This document shows positions 1 through 12,415 of a stretch of 64,000 nucleotides of DNA, one piece after another; within the stretch, counting starts at the first letter, position 1; each line of letters begins with the position of its first letter. Origin of the DNA: Paenibacillus sp. FSL R5-0345 (GTDB taxonomy: Bacteria > Bacillota > Bacilli > Paenibacillales > Paenibacillaceae); contig NZ_CP009281.1 of NCBI RefSeq assembly GCF_000758585.1, positions 3,410,001-3,474,000 of the forward strand. The letters are read 5' to 3'. A program made the position numbers and the translations under genes. The notes below the pieces were generated by a model. That model was not told where the DNA came from. It saw only the letters and a list, made by a program, of their open reading frames with translations, and made no database searches.

Positions 1-1
1 A

Positions 2-730
2 GTATCTCTAATTCTGACAGCCGTAATGTTTCTGGGATCCTCGCTTATATTGTCGTCCCTTCCACGGGATGAAGAGGAACCGAAGTCTGGAAAAGCCAGC
101 GGGTTCATCAATGAGTTAACGGCTGGCTTACGTTATATTGGATCGAGTAAACCCTTAAGAACACTTAGTTTAACTTTCTCGGCTGTGGGATTGGCATCAG
201 GACTAACTCAGCCGCTTCAAATCTTCCTAGTCATCGAAAATTTGGGTAAGGATAAACAATTTCTGCAGTGGCTCGTGATGGCTAATGGAGCATCCATGTT
301 AGTGGGCGGAGCTGCCATAATCGCGATAGCCAAAAAAGTAAGGCCACAGCTACTACTGTTGATAGGCTTGCTCGTCAATGCTGTCTGTACGGTTGGAATG
401 GGTGCGTCTAAGGAAATATGGCTGACGATTATTTTTTTAGTCATCAGTGGTTTGTTTTATCCTTGTATTCAAGGGGGGATTCAAACACTTCTTGTGCGGA
501 ATAGCGAAGGCGCTTTTATTGGACGGGTTTCGGGAGCGATAATGCCTATTTTTATGGGAATGATGGTCGTTGGCATGTTCATTTCCGGCTACCTAAAGGA
601 TACCTTCTCCCTAATGGGTGTATTTATGACGAGTGGTGTTTTTGTGGTTATCGGTGCGCTTTTTCTGCTTCCCATTGTTGTTAAGAAAAGAAGTAAGAGT
701 GAGCATAATCATTCCATGAATATTCAATAA
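2..730 (+). CDS. MFS transporter, 3' part (gene starts before the window)
   Basis: The frame is open to the left edge, so this is the C-terminal part of a longer protein; the internal ATG at 26 is not a convincing start because no Shine-Dalgarno precedes it. About 240 residues with roughly six hydrophobic segments separated by short basic loops, including a Lys/Arg-rich turn (IAKKVRP) and a basic tail, as expected for the second half of a major facilitator superfamily permease. A soluble loop (RDEEEPKSGKASG) near the beginning would be the central cytoplasmic loop. The substrate cannot be read; many family members of this shape export drugs. The next gene follows 21 nt later and may be co-transcribed. 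Confidence 0.75.
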   Translation, partial: VSLILTAVMFLGSSLILSSLPRDEEEPKSGKASGFINELTAGLRYIGSSKPLRTLSLTFSAVGLASGLTQPLQIFLVIENLGKDKQFLQWLVMANGASMLVGGAAIIAIAKKVRPQLLLLIGLLVNAVCTVGMGASKEIWLTIIFLVISGLFYPCIQGGIQTLLVRNSEGAFIGRVSGAIMPIFMGMMVVGMFISGYLKDTFSLMGVFMTSGVFVVIGALFLLPIVVKKRSKSEHNHSMNIQ

Positions 731-751
731 CTACGATAAGGAGAGAATGAA

Positions 752-1111
752 ATGGATATGAATAAACGCAAAGAGCTGATCGAGGAGTACAAACAAATTA
801 AGATTTATATGGGTGTTGCTCAAATCAAAAACCAAATCAACGGCAAAATATTTATCGATAGCTATCCTAATTTGAAAAACAAATGGCTTACCCTGCAAAT
901 GCAGCTGGATTCAGGGAGATTTGCAAATGCCCAGCTCCAGAAGGATTGGAAAGAATTTGGTGCCGATGCGTTCACGTATGAGGTACTGGAACAGAAGGAA
1001 ATAGATAAGGTAACAGATATGCGCTGGGAACGGATGAAAATTCTAAAACCATGGTTAGAGAAGTTACAGCCATACGGAGATAGAGGATATAATAAACCAC
1101 GAATTGACTAA
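752..1111 (+). CDS. GIY-YIG nuclease-like small protein
   Basis: Protein of 119 residues. Starts at ATG 752 behind AAGGAGAGA; a second in-frame ATG at 758 is less well placed. The segment MGVAQIKNQINGKIFID (from about residue 21) resembles the start of GIY-YIG family proteins, in which a short strand containing GxYxI is followed by NGKxYIG. Here the two signature elements read GVAQIKN and KIFID, so the usual tyrosines are not in place. A later LQKDWKEFGADAFTYEVLE segment is typical of the small stand-alone Bacillota members annotated as GIY-YIG family. Without the catalytic tyrosines nuclease activity is doubtful. It sits just after the MFS gene and may share its transcript. Confidence 0.6.
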   Translation: MDMNKRKELIEEYKQIKIYMGVAQIKNQINGKIFIDSYPNLKNKWLTLQMQLDSGRFANAQLQKDWKEFGADAFTYEVLEQKEIDKVTDMRWERMKILKPWLEKLQPYGDRGYNKPRID

Positions 1112-1184
1112 CTAGTAAATCCAAGCTAAGATGAAACCGTCGTTTAGTAAATTAGTAAAATAGTAACTGGAGGAAGAAAATAAT

Positions 1185-1664
1185 ATGAAAATACCTACAA
1201 CTTTAAAACATAAACCTGTTGTTGTATCGGAAAATTATGAGCAGGTTGACGGCCGATTGGCAGGAAATACGGATGCAAAAGGTCTTTCTCTTGGATTGGC
1301 CCAGTGGAACGATAGAGGAAAAGTCGATATATCGGCTAAGGTATGGAGATATACTGGAGAAAAATGGTCCAGACAATCGGAGGAGCTCCCTCTCCATCGT
1401 GTTCTTGATTTGTCCATTCTGATTTGTCGGTCTTTGGAACATTTTCGGGAAGCGTATCGATATGAGAATTTATATGACACTGAGCAGCCTATAATTGATC
1501 GAATTGGCTTGCAAGGGGATGCCATGACCGTAGGAATCTGTACGGACAATGAGCGAATTAATGAAGATATTAAGCTGTTCAGTCAAGCGCTGAGCGATGA
1601 TGATGAAATGATCGGTGAGCGTCTGAGCACGTTATCCAAAATATTAAAGGATATGGGATATTAA
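1185..1664 (+). CDS. DUF6530-like protein of unknown function
   Basis: Cytosolic, soluble protein of 159 residues with no signal peptide or membrane segment. Start ATG 1185 lies behind CTGGAGGAAG. Its KAKGLSLGLAQW-like motif (DAKGLSLGLAQWNDRGK) followed by SAKVWRYTGEKWSRQSEELPLHR recalls a conserved family of hypothetical proteins in Bacilli that I believe is catalogued as DUF6530; that label is from memory. The C-terminal 50 residues are acidic and helical. No function can be assigned. The gene is closed by its own terminator hairpin and so appears to be the last gene of the transcript. Confidence 0.65.
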   Translation: MKIPTTLKHKPVVVSENYEQVDGRLAGNTDAKGLSLGLAQWNDRGKVDISAKVWRYTGEKWSRQSEELPLHRVLDLSILICRSLEHFREAYRYENLYDTEQPIIDRIGLQGDAMTVGICTDNERINEDIKLFSQALSDDDEMIGERLSTLSKILKDMGY

Positions 1665-1670
1665 TTAGGA

Positions 1671-1719
1671 AGTGGCAGTCAATCGGGGGAAAGCAGCCTT
1701 CGTGACTGCCACTTTTTTT
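1671..1719 (+). terminator. Rho-independent terminator
   Basis: Perfect 11-bp stem AGTGGCAGTCA / TGACTGCCACT (1671-1681 with 1703-1713) followed directly by a run of seven T. It closes the transcript of the preceding gene. Confidence 0.85.
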
Positions 1720-1918
1720 ATTGTAATCAGTTTATAGGCTGATGGAACACCTATCGGATGAGAAATCGTTTAATTGAGAGCACTTTACTAAAAGATAAAA
1801 TGAGAGAATTAGGTAATAATTTAATACTATTGTGGTATCTGTTTAGTAAAGAATTGTTACATACTTGAATAGTACTCAAACTAATTTGACTGAACTTCAT
1901 GAGAAAGGAAGAGCACAG

Positions 1919-2144
1919 ATGTGCATGCGTAAATTAGGAAATAGCGGCTTGGAAGTTTCGGCAGTAGGGCTTGGCTGTATGGGAATTGGCTCAAAAACCA
2001 TATATTCTCACGATTCCAGGTACTACAAAATTAAACAGATTAGAAGGAAACCTATTTGGAGTCGACCATAAATTAACAACGGAAAATGTAAATCATCTGA
2101 ATGAAGCGATTTCTAATATGGACATTGATAGTACACATTTCTAA
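1919..2144 (+). pseudogene. Aldo/keto reductase remnant (both ends kept, middle lost)
   Basis: From ATG 1919, behind GAAAGGAAGAG, the frame reads MCMRKLGNSGLEVSAVGLGCMGI, the usual beginning of an aldo/keto reductase of the YhdN/AKR11-13 type. Within about 25 codons it breaks off. From 2013, in another frame, the sequence reads IPGTTKLNRLEGNLFGVD and continues to a stop at 2144, which is the C-terminal IPGT/cofactor-binding end of the same family. About 250 residues of barrel are missing, so this is an internally deleted and frameshifted pseudogene. An intact AKR of a different subfamily follows immediately. Confidence 0.8.
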
Positions 2145-2166
2145 CTAAAACTATCTTAACTAATAG

Positions 2167-3030
<864 letters not shown>

Positions 3031-3044
3031 TATAACTTGATAGA

Positions 3045-3086
3045 AGAGGGGTTAACCATATTAATGAGTTAACTCCTCTTTTTTTT
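3045..3086 (+). terminator. Rho-independent terminator
   Basis: Stem AGAGGGGTTAAC / GTTAACTCCTCT (3045-3056 with 3068-3079, one G-U pair) followed by eight T. Ends the aldo/keto reductase transcript. The 145 nt between it and the next gene show nothing beyond AT-rich promoter-like sequence. Confidence 0.85.
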
Positions 3087-3231
3087 ATTAGACGTCTCTA
3101 AGGGATGTTTAAGGATAATTTAATTATAATTGTTTTTACTATCCAGATTGTCAGTAGAAGCTGATAAGCTGTACATTAACTGATCGAGTTTGGACGCATA
3201 AAGTAAAATTACAGGCTAAAGGAGAGATTTT

Positions 3232-4305
3232 TTGACAAATAATGAGGTTGTTGAAATTGCTGATGTGTATTTGCTACCATTGATATCGGAGTTGTACGAG
3301 TTGAATGGTTATGAAATTCAGCCCATTCCGGCACATGATGGAGGGCGTAATGTCGTTTATATATGTGAAAAAGAAGGTACTGACGCCAAAATACTCAGAA
3401 TCGCCTTCCTAAATGACAGAAGCCGGGAAGATTTTTTAGGTGAAGTTGAGTATGTTAGATATTTATTTGAGCATGGCGGAAGTGTCTCGGATGTAGTCAA
3501 CTCCCTAAAGGGGAATCTACTGGAAGAGATCATTCATAATAATCACACTTTTTTTATCTGCCTGTTTAATAAGGCTAAGGGGAAAATGCTTGTAGAAAAT
3601 AATTATCGGTACCGGGAAGAAGCTCCAATTACAGAATATTATTATAACTGTGGTAAAGTTCTAGGGAAAATACATGAATTGTCGAAAGGATATACTCCTG
3701 TTCATCGTCGGCATAGTTTTTTTGACAGATTTAATGCCGAATATATTGATAAATTGATACCTGACTCCTTATCTCTCCTTAAAGAGAGATTGGTAAAGTT
3801 TCTTAAAACTTTAGAAGAATTGGACAGGAACCTTGAGTCATTCGGTTTGATCCATTTTGATTACAATGATGGGAATTATTCGATAGATTTTGATACTGGA
3901 CAAATCACTGTGTATGATTTCGATAATTCATGTTTCTGTTGGTATATGTTTGATCTGGCAGGTCTCTGGACACAGGGCGTGGGATGGGCACAATTCGAAC
4001 CAGATGCTGTTAAACGAAAGAAGTTCATGGATGATTATTTTGAAGTAGTCCTTAAAGGATACAGATCTGAGACCGCGGTCGATCAGTCAATGTTGGATAA
4101 GCTCTCCTTATTCATCCAAGTGACGCTCATGGAGAATATTGTAGATGCATTCGAGGTAATGAGGAACAATGGTGTAGTACCCACATGTGATGAGGAATTA
4201 TCCTATCGCATAAAATGCATGGAAGACGACATTCCGTTTATGGGGTTTTTCGATGACATTTACTCGTGTAAAGAACCATTTGAATATGAGGAAAGAGAAA
4301 TTTAG
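3232..4305 (+). CDS. Phosphotransferase of the APH/choline kinase fold (SrkA/RdoA-like)
   Basis: Protein of 357 residues starting at TTG 3232, with AAAGGAGAG at the right distance. The kinase-like catalytic loop is visible as LIHFDYNDGN around residue 208 and is followed about 20 residues later by the metal-binding VYDFDNS, which corresponds to the second Asp of APH-fold kinases. The N-terminal third holds a glycine-poor nucleotide-binding lobe. Such proteins phosphorylate small alcohols, amino sugars or occasionally proteins; the substrate here is unknown. A second, unrelated-in-sequence phosphotransferase starts 28 nt downstream, so the two are probably translated from one mRNA. Confidence 0.75.
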   Translation: MTNNEVVEIADVYLLPLISELYELNGYEIQPIPAHDGGRNVVYICEKEGTDAKILRIAFLNDRSREDFLGEVEYVRYLFEHGGSVSDVVNSLKGNLLEEIIHNNHTFFICLFNKAKGKMLVENNYRYREEAPITEYYYNCGKVLGKIHELSKGYTPVHRRHSFFDRFNAEYIDKLIPDSLSLLKERLVKFLKTLEELDRNLESFGLIHFDYNDGNYSIDFDTGQITVYDFDNSCFCWYMFDLAGLWTQGVGWAQFEPDAVKRKKFMDDYFEVVLKGYRSETAVDQSMLDKLSLFIQVTLMENIVDAFEVMRNNGVVPTCDEELSYRIKCMEDDIPFMGFFDDIYSCKEPFEYEEREI

Positions 4306-4333
4306 TCTCTAATTTATAGGAGTTGAAGCTACG

Positions 4334-5251
4334 GTGACTTACGCGAAGCCAAAATTGGCCATGAGTGAAATTGAAAAAGTATTAGAGAATCATCTTAGAC
4401 CAGGTGCAGTTGAGATTACACCTCTTTCCGGTGGTAATATAAGCAACGTGTTTTCTTTTGTCCTCGAAGGGAAAGGATATGTAGTCAAATTCAGCGATCT
4501 GGCAGGAGCGTATGAAACAGAAAACTATGTATCGAATCTGCTATCAAGTCAGAACATCCCTTTCCCGAAATGTTTGGCTTTAGGAAAAACTAGTCAGATA
4601 ACCTATTTAATCATGGAACGAATGGAAGGTCGCAACCTATCCGATTTCACGGCAGAGGAGCAAACCCTTCACTTGCCTGAAATTATCAGCATTTTGACAA
4701 GAATGGGAGCAGCGGATATTGGGGCAACTAACGGGTATGGGTGGATCGGTGCTGATGGCAACGGGGTCTATTCATCTTGGAAAGACTTTATTGTTGCAGT
4801 AAATGCTGAGGATCAAACGGGAACGTTCTGGGAGAATTGGTATGATCTCTTCCATACGTCTTGCTTGGAGAAGGATGTATACGAAGAAATATACAGTCGG
4901 TTGATGGACTACGTACCCTATAATGAATCTAATAGAAGCTTTATACACGGAGATTTTCAACAGTGGAATATTTTGTCCGATGGAACACGAATTACCGGCA
5001 TCATCGACGGGAATTGCATGTACGGTGATTGTCTCATAGACCTTGCGATTCTCGATCGGCATATGCCATGGAGTGATGTTATTAAGGTGTATCAAGACTA
5101 TCAAGAAAAGAACGGAGTAGAAACTCCTAATTTTAAAGAGCGGCTAATGGGAGCCTATTATTTCAAGGGACTTGATGGACTTCGATTCTACGCAAAAATG
5201 GGATGGAATGACGCTTATCAGAGCACAAGACAGTTTCTTTTAAACTTGTAG
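4334..5251 (+). CDS. Aminoglycoside phosphotransferase-family kinase
   Basis: Protein of 305 residues. The start is taken as GTG 4334 behind TAGGAGTTGAAG. N-terminal lobe: PLSGGNISNVFSF then VVKF with the ATP-anchoring Lys, and YLIMERMEGRNL in the hinge. Catalytic loop: FIHGDFQQWNIL near residue 205, and the metal-binding Asp in ITGIIDGN. This is the complete APH-fold signature (HGDxxxxN ... IID). It might inactivate an antibiotic, but housekeeping sugar or amino-alcohol kinases have the same signature, so resistance should not be assumed. It is the second gene of a probable two-kinase operon ended by the hairpin at 5319. Confidence 0.8.
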   Translation: MTYAKPKLAMSEIEKVLENHLRPGAVEITPLSGGNISNVFSFVLEGKGYVVKFSDLAGAYETENYVSNLLSSQNIPFPKCLALGKTSQITYLIMERMEGRNLSDFTAEEQTLHLPEIISILTRMGAADIGATNGYGWIGADGNGVYSSWKDFIVAVNAEDQTGTFWENWYDLFHTSCLEKDVYEEIYSRLMDYVPYNESNRSFIHGDFQQWNILSDGTRITGIIDGNCMYGDCLIDLAILDRHMPWSDVIKVYQDYQEKNGVETPNFKERLMGAYYFKGLDGLRFYAKMGWNDAYQSTRQFLLNL

Positions 5252-5318
5252 GTTGTAGAGCTGAGAGACTAATTGATTAAATTTGGAAATCGTGATTCAA
5301 ATGATATAAAAAGATTGA

Positions 5319-5352
5319 GAGCACCCGTTTGTTTAAATGGGGGCTCTTTTTA
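5319..5352 (+). terminator. Rho-independent terminator
   Basis: Stem GAGCACCCGTTT / AAATGGGGGCTC (5319-5330 with 5335-5346) with one mismatch and one wobble, then a T-rich tract. Closes the kinase pair. Confidence 0.75.
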
Positions 5353-5353
5353 T

Positions 5354-5485
5354 TTATGGAGACCAAGAATATGCTTGTACTCGAGCTTCAGGTTTACAAT
5401 CTGTAATAAGTGCACCTGGACTTGTCATTAATCCACTATCTACAGCTTTGTCCAGCTTGTTAAAATGTAAGCGCAACCATATTAT
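5354..5485 (-). pseudogene. Possible C-terminal gene remnant
   Basis: On the minus strand an open stretch without a start ends at 5354 and reads protein-like sequence, including KLDKAVDSGLMTSPGALI, TDCKPEARV and QAYSWSP. Composition and absence of stop codons suggest the tail of a once longer protein, but I cannot name the family and the piece is only about 43 codons. It occupies the upstream region of the GH85 gene. It could also be chance. Confidence 0.25.
5466..5479 (+). promoter_or_regulatory. cre-like catabolite control site
   Basis: TGTAAGCGCAACCA matches the CcpA target consensus TGWAANCGNTNWCA at all but two constrained positions. It lies about 30 nt before the GH85 start, where CcpA binding would repress a sugar-scavenging gene. 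Pattern match only. Confidence 0.4.
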
Positions 5486-5507
5486 CTATTGATTGGAGGA
5501 GTATGGC

Positions 5508-8159
5508 ATGAAAAAGATTGGTGCAGGTTTTATATTCTTATTGGTGATGTGCGCAGCAATATCTACAACAGCTTTCGCTAAACAGCCTTATTCATCCTAC
5601 TGGTTTCCAGAGCAATTGCTTCAGTGGAGTCCTGCATCCGATCCGGATGCGGCATTCAACCGGAGCACAATCCCGCTGCAAGATCGATTTGTGACAGATG
5701 GTGTCAACTCCCATGCGACCAAAGCGCCGAAAGTTATGGCCTTATCAGCTCTGAACTCGGGAACAAGTGGTGTGCCATCACAAGGTTCGGACAAATTTGA
5801 GGCTAACACGTTCTCCTATTGGCAGTATGTTGACAAGCTGGTTTACTGGGGCGGATCAGCTGGAGAAGGGATCATTGTACCTCCAAGCGCGGATACTATC
5901 GACGCAGCTCATAGGAATGGCGTACCGATCATAGGAACGGTATTCTTCCCACCTACCGTGTATGGAGGGAAATTTGAATGGGTGGAGCAAATGCTTCAAC
6001 AGAACAGTGACGGCTCGTTTCCTGCTGCAGACAAGCTGATCCAGGTTGCGAACTATTATGGATTTGACGGCTGGTTCATTAATCAGGAGACCGAAGGTGG
6101 TGTGCCGGCTGACGCACAGAAAATGAAGGCTTTCCTAAGTTATCTAGAATCGCACAAGTCGGAGTCTATGCAAATCGTATGGTACGACTCTATGACTAAG
6201 GAGGGCAATATCAGTTGGCAGAACGCACTAAATGACAAGAATGCAATGTTCTTGCAGGACAATAATAAGAAAATTACAGACAGTATGTTCCTAAACTTCT
6301 GGTGGAAGGATCTTAAAAACTCCGCAGAGAAGGCCAAAAGCTTGGGAAGAACTCCATATGATCTGTATGCAGGGATCGATGTTGAAGCCAAGGGCTACGA
6401 TACAAATGTGAACTGGAATCTGCTGTACCCGGATGGCGAGCCTGCCGTCACTTCCCTTGGTATTTATCGCCCAGACTGGGCTTTTAACAGTGCAGAGAGT
6501 ATGGAGGATTTCTTCGTACGTGAGAACAAATTCTGGGTGGGGCCAAACGGGAACCCGGGGAACACCGTGAGCGATCAGGCATGGAAAGGGATCGCGAATG
6601 ATGTGGTAGAATCCTCCCCAGTAAATAAGCTGCCTTTCATCACTAACTTCAATACAGGAAGCGGACAGAAATATTATGTCCGAGGGCAGCAGGTACGAGA
6701 TAAAGGATGGAATAACCGAAGCTTGCAAGATATCCTGCCTACATGGCGCTGGATCGCAGACAGCAAAGGAACAGCACTTACTCCGAGGCTTGATTGGTCC
6801 GATGCATATTACGGCGGTAGCTCTCTGAAGGTATCAGGTGAACTGAGCCACAACAATGCCACACATTTGAAGCTCTACAAGACAGACCTGAAAATTGAAG
6901 CAAGTACAAAGCTATCGATTACGTATAAAACGCCGAACAAGCCAAGTCTAAAGGTTGGTCTCGCTTTCGCAGACCATCCCGACCAATTTGTCTTCCTTAA
7001 CGTGAAGGATAAAGCTTCGTCAGGCTGGACTACCGAAACTTTGAATTTGACCCCATATAAAGGAAAACGTATCGTTGCGTTGTCACTGTACTTTGATACC
7101 AAGGATACGATCAGTAATTATAACATTCAAATTGGCCAGCTCTCCATCCATAATACTAATGATTCAATTAAACCACTGCCGGCAGTTCGCGAGCTTAAGG
7201 TCACTCAATCCGATTTTCGTAATGGAATTTACGGAGATGCTAGATTACAGTGGAAACCGCTTGATCAACAGGTGAAGCAATATGAAATCTATCGTGTACT
7301 GCCAGATGGCAGAGAAGTGCTGATGGGTGCAACAACGAATCATGTGTTCTATGTTCCTGAAATGAGCAGAATAGACAAGGAAACGGTCACAGAATTGAAG
7401 GTCGTTGCGATCAATGCAAGATACGAGCAAGGTCAGTCCTCCAGCGTCAAGATCAGTTGGCCGGCTTATCCGAAGCCAATCGCTGGGTTCAAGGCTGATC
7501 GGACCCTGGTGGCACCAGGTGAGAGTGTAAACTTCATTGACTTATCGACGGAAGTAACAGAAGGATGGTCATGGAATTTCGAAAGCGGAAGCCCAACTGT
7601 GAGTACATCTAAGAACCCTGCTGTAACGTTCAATCAGGAAGGCGTGTATAGCGTGACACTGACTGCAACTAACAGCGCGGGGCAAGATACCATTACGAAA
7701 CAGGCGCTCATCACAGTAAGCAAAGAAGCTGGAGCGGTGAAGAATTTAGCACTTGGAAAAATTGCAACGGCTGATCATGCATGCGGAGAGAAGGAAGGAG
7801 CAACGAACGCCGTAGACGGCAAGTTTACTGATAACAGCAAATGGTGCGCACTTGGAAATCTGCCTCATTGGCTTCAGGTCGATCTCGGAGCCGAGCATCA
7901 AATTAGCACTTTTATCATCAAGCATGCACAGAGTGGAGGAGAATGGTCCGGGTTTAATACGAGCGATTATACCATTCAGGTGAGTATTGACGGAACGAAT
8001 TGGACGGATGTCGTCAACGTTCAAGGAAACTCGGCAGCCGAGTCAACAGACGCGATCGCGTTGGTGAAAGCACGCTATGTAAAATTAATAATTCTTAAAC
8101 CCACGCAGGGAGCCGATACGGCGGCGCGAATCTATGAGTTTGAAGTCCATGGGTTATAG
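5508..8159 (+). CDS. Secreted GH85 endo-beta-N-acetylglucosaminidase
   Basis: Hydrolyses the GlcNAc-GlcNAc core of N-glycans, releasing the sugar chain outside the cell. Start ATG 5508 is chosen because GGAGGA sits 7 nt upstream; an in-frame TTG at 5493 lies inside that site. 883 residues: signal peptide 1-25 (MKKIGAGF... TTAFA), GH85 catalytic barrel to about 370 starting PYSSYWFPEQLLQWSP, with the catalytic pair Asn192 and Glu194 in FINQET; a beta-sandwich region to about 560; a linker Fn3-like region; a PKD domain (about 660-740, WSWNFESG); and an F5/8-type C (CBM32-like) domain at the C terminus (NLALGKIATAD ... LQVDLG). The modular tail should bind carbohydrate. Single gene with its own terminator and a cre-like site. 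Confidence 0.92.
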   Translation: MKKIGAGFIFLLVMCAAISTTAFAKQPYSSYWFPEQLLQWSPASDPDAAFNRSTIPLQDRFVTDGVNSHATKAPKVMALSALNSGTSGVPSQGSDKFEANTFSYWQYVDKLVYWGGSAGEGIIVPPSADTIDAAHRNGVPIIGTVFFPPTVYGGKFEWVEQMLQQNSDGSFPAADKLIQVANYYGFDGWFINQETEGGVPADAQKMKAFLSYLESHKSESMQIVWYDSMTKEGNISWQNALNDKNAMFLQDNNKKITDSMFLNFWWKDLKNSAEKAKSLGRTPYDLYAGIDVEAKGYDTNVNWNLLYPDGEPAVTSLGIYRPDWAFNSAESMEDFFVRENKFWVGPNGNPGNTVSDQAWKGIANDVVESSPVNKLPFITNFNTGSGQKYYVRGQQVRDKGWNNRSLQDILPTWRWIADSKGTALTPRLDWSDAYYGGSSLKVSGELSHNNATHLKLYKTDLKIEASTKLSITYKTPNKPSLKVGLAFADHPDQFVFLNVKDKASSGWTTETLNLTPYKGKRIVALSLYFDTKDTISNYNIQIGQLSIHNTNDSIKPLPAVRELKVTQSDFRNGIYGDARLQWKPLDQQVKQYEIYRVLPDGREVLMGATTNHVFYVPEMSRIDKETVTELKVVAINARYEQGQSSSVKISWPAYPKPIAGFKADRTLVAPGESVNFIDLSTEVTEGWSWNFESGSPTVSTSKNPAVTFNQEGVYSVTLTATNSAGQDTITKQALITVSKEAGAVKNLALGKIATADHACGEKEGATNAVDGKFTDNSKWCALGNLPHWLQVDLGAEHQISTFIIKHAQSGGEWSGFNTSDYTIQVSIDGTNWTDVVNVQGNSAAESTDAIALVKARYVKLIILKPTQGADTAARIYEFEVHGL

Positions 8160-8218
8160 CTCCAATGTAAAAGATGGAGTATAGTCCGAGTGTTGGTTAT
8201 TGATTACTGGAATCAAAA

Positions 8219-8248
8219 AAAGAACCTGAGTCGTTTATCAGGTTCTTT
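8219..8248 (+). terminator. Rho-independent terminator
   Basis: Stem AAAGAACCTGA / TCAGGTTCTTT (8219-8229 with 8238-8248), flanked by A-run on one side and weak T-run on the other. Follows the GH85 gene by 60 nt. Confidence 0.75.
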
Positions 8249-8322
8249 AATATTGCATATGAACAGACACGATGATATAATCATATCACGTCTTTATATT
8301 ATTTAGTGGACAAAGTTAATGC

Positions 8323-8340
8323 ATCTTATATTAATAAGAT
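8323..8340 (+). promoter_or_regulatory. Palindrome upstream of the rifamycin phosphotransferase
   Basis: ATCTTAT-ATTA-ATAAGAT, a perfect 7-bp inverted repeat, about 60 nt before the rph start. It could be an operator for drug-induced expression. It does not resemble the actinobacterial rifamycin-associated element as I remember it. Confidence 0.3.
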
Positions 8341-8401
8341 ACCATGCCGGTAAACTCTTGTCAAATGTTTTTTTCTAAATTTAATAGATAGGAGAGATTG
8401 A

Positions 8402-11014
<2,613 letters not shown>

Positions 11015-11147
11015 AATTATTTTTAAAAAATTTTTATCGATGTTCTCTTTCGCTTATCTAAATTTCGGTTTAATGTAGGAAAAGGAAGTAAATGATATGG
11101 GGATATGGACAACCTCATAAATTATTCAACTAAGGAGAGTATAAATT

Positions 11148-11525
11148 ATGATTAATAAAATGGGTCAAGTAATGTTATATGTAAATAATCAAGAAGAATC
11201 CAAAGATTTCTGGACAGAGAAGCTAGGGTTTGAGGTGATTTTGGACGAAACAAATGGCCCTATGAGATTTATCGAGCTTGCTCCGAAAGGTGCAGGTACT
11301 AGCATTGTTCTTCATAATAAAGAGTTGGTTGCCCAAATGAATCCTGAAATGAATCTAGGAACACCTTCTTTAATGTTCTTTTCGGATCATTTTGATCAAT
11401 TGAATCAAGAGTTGAAGAACAAAAATGTTACGGTAGGAGATATTGTAGAGATTCCCGGTGGAAGAGTATTTAATTTCGCTGACAGTGAAAACAACTACTT
11501 TGCTGTAATGGAAAAAGGACAATAA
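11148..11525 (+). CDS. VOC (glyoxalase/bleomycin resistance fold) protein
   Basis: Protein of 125 residues with two beta-alpha-beta-beta-beta modules typical of the vicinal oxygen chelate superfamily: KMGQVMLYVNNQEESKDFWTEKLGF at the N terminus and VEIPGGRVFNFADSENNYFAV at the C terminus. Start ATG 11148 behind AAGGAGAG. Members include dioxygenases, glyoxalases and drug-binding proteins. The position usually holding the first metal ligand (often His in the first strand) is Gln, so a metal-dependent reaction is uncertain. It lies 130 nt after rph and is closed by a terminator; whether it is co-expressed with rph is not clear. Confidence 0.8.
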   Translation: MINKMGQVMLYVNNQEESKDFWTEKLGFEVILDETNGPMRFIELAPKGAGTSIVLHNKELVAQMNPEMNLGTPSLMFFSDHFDQLNQELKNKNVTVGDIVEIPGGRVFNFADSENNYFAVMEKGQ

Positions 11526-11572
11526 ATAATAGTGAGCCATGCAATAAAGCTATAGTTAAATAAGTTACGTCA

Positions 11573-11604
11573 GCAGCTAATCCAAATGATTAGCTGCTTT
11601 TTTA
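11573..11604 (+). terminator. Rho-independent terminator
   Basis: Perfect stem GCAGCTAATC / GATTAGCTGC (11573-11582 with 11588-11597), loop CAAAT, followed by seven T. Confidence 0.9.
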
Positions 11605-11690
11605 TTCCCAGATTGGGCGTTAAAAACTTCAAAATCTTACTTGTTAAGTAAAGAATATCATGATATTCTGCAGAAAGAGGAGATGATCAG

Positions 11691-12377
11691 ATGTTTGAGA
11701 AGGGATCGTTCCGACCCGTTCAATCCACTAAGTTAGTGGACGATGTTGTTAACCAAATCCAACATAAGATTTCAACAGGAACTATCTTACCAGGAGACAA
11801 ATTACCTCCAGAACCTGAATTGATGCAATTATTTAATGTAGGGCGATCAACGATAAGAGAAGCAGTCCGTGTGTTAGTTCATGCTGGACTATTGGAGAAA
11901 AAGCAGGGTTTTGGAACTTACTTAAAATCCAGTCCTCTTATTCAAGAACCACTCACCCATCGTTTACTTCGTGCAGAATTGATTGAAGTCTTCGAAGCTC
12001 GAAAAATGATTGAATTAGAAATCGCAAGATTAGCAGCTCTACGACATGATGACACTGACTTATCCAACATGCGGAACCATTTGGATACTAGAAATATGGC
12101 TCTACAGAAGAATGATCGTGAACTGTATGCCAAATCGGATATAGAATTCCACATGGCTGTAGCGATGGCAAGCAAAAACGCTGTGATCATTGATTTATAT
12201 AGAACCTTTACGTTTATTTTGTCAGATGCAATGAGTAAATTAAACCGTAATTATAGTTCTCATGATCCTCAATCCGATTACCATGAACAAGTTTATGAAT
12301 CTATTAAAAATGGGGATCCAGATCAAGCGGTACAATGCACTCTGAGTATTCTAAATGGAACTCTTTCTGAGCTTTAA
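11691..12377 (+). CDS. GntR-family regulator, FadR subfamily
   Basis: Transcription factor of 228 residues. N-terminal winged helix about 15-80: KLPPEPELMQLFNVGRSTIREAVRVLVHAGLLEKKQGFGTYL is the classic GntR helix-turn-helix. The C-terminal 130 residues are all-helical with EVFEARKMIELEIARLAA and a later FHMAVAMASKNAVI, the FCD (FadR C-terminal) ligand domain that usually binds a carboxylate-containing metabolite through a metal. Start ATG 11691 follows AAAGAGGAGATG. The ABC ATPase gene begins 38 nt later and is the likeliest co-transcribed partner; the true target genes are unknown. Confidence 0.88.
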   Translation: MFEKGSFRPVQSTKLVDDVVNQIQHKISTGTILPGDKLPPEPELMQLFNVGRSTIREAVRVLVHAGLLEKKQGFGTYLKSSPLIQEPLTHRLLRAELIEVFEARKMIELEIARLAALRHDDTDLSNMRNHLDTRNMALQKNDRELYAKSDIEFHMAVAMASKNAVIIDLYRTFTFILSDAMSKLNRNYSSHDPQSDYHEQVYESIKNGDPDQAVQCTLSILNGTLSEL

Positions 12378-12415
12378 GTTCAATACAGACATTCATAAGG
12401 AGGGGAAATTGGGGC

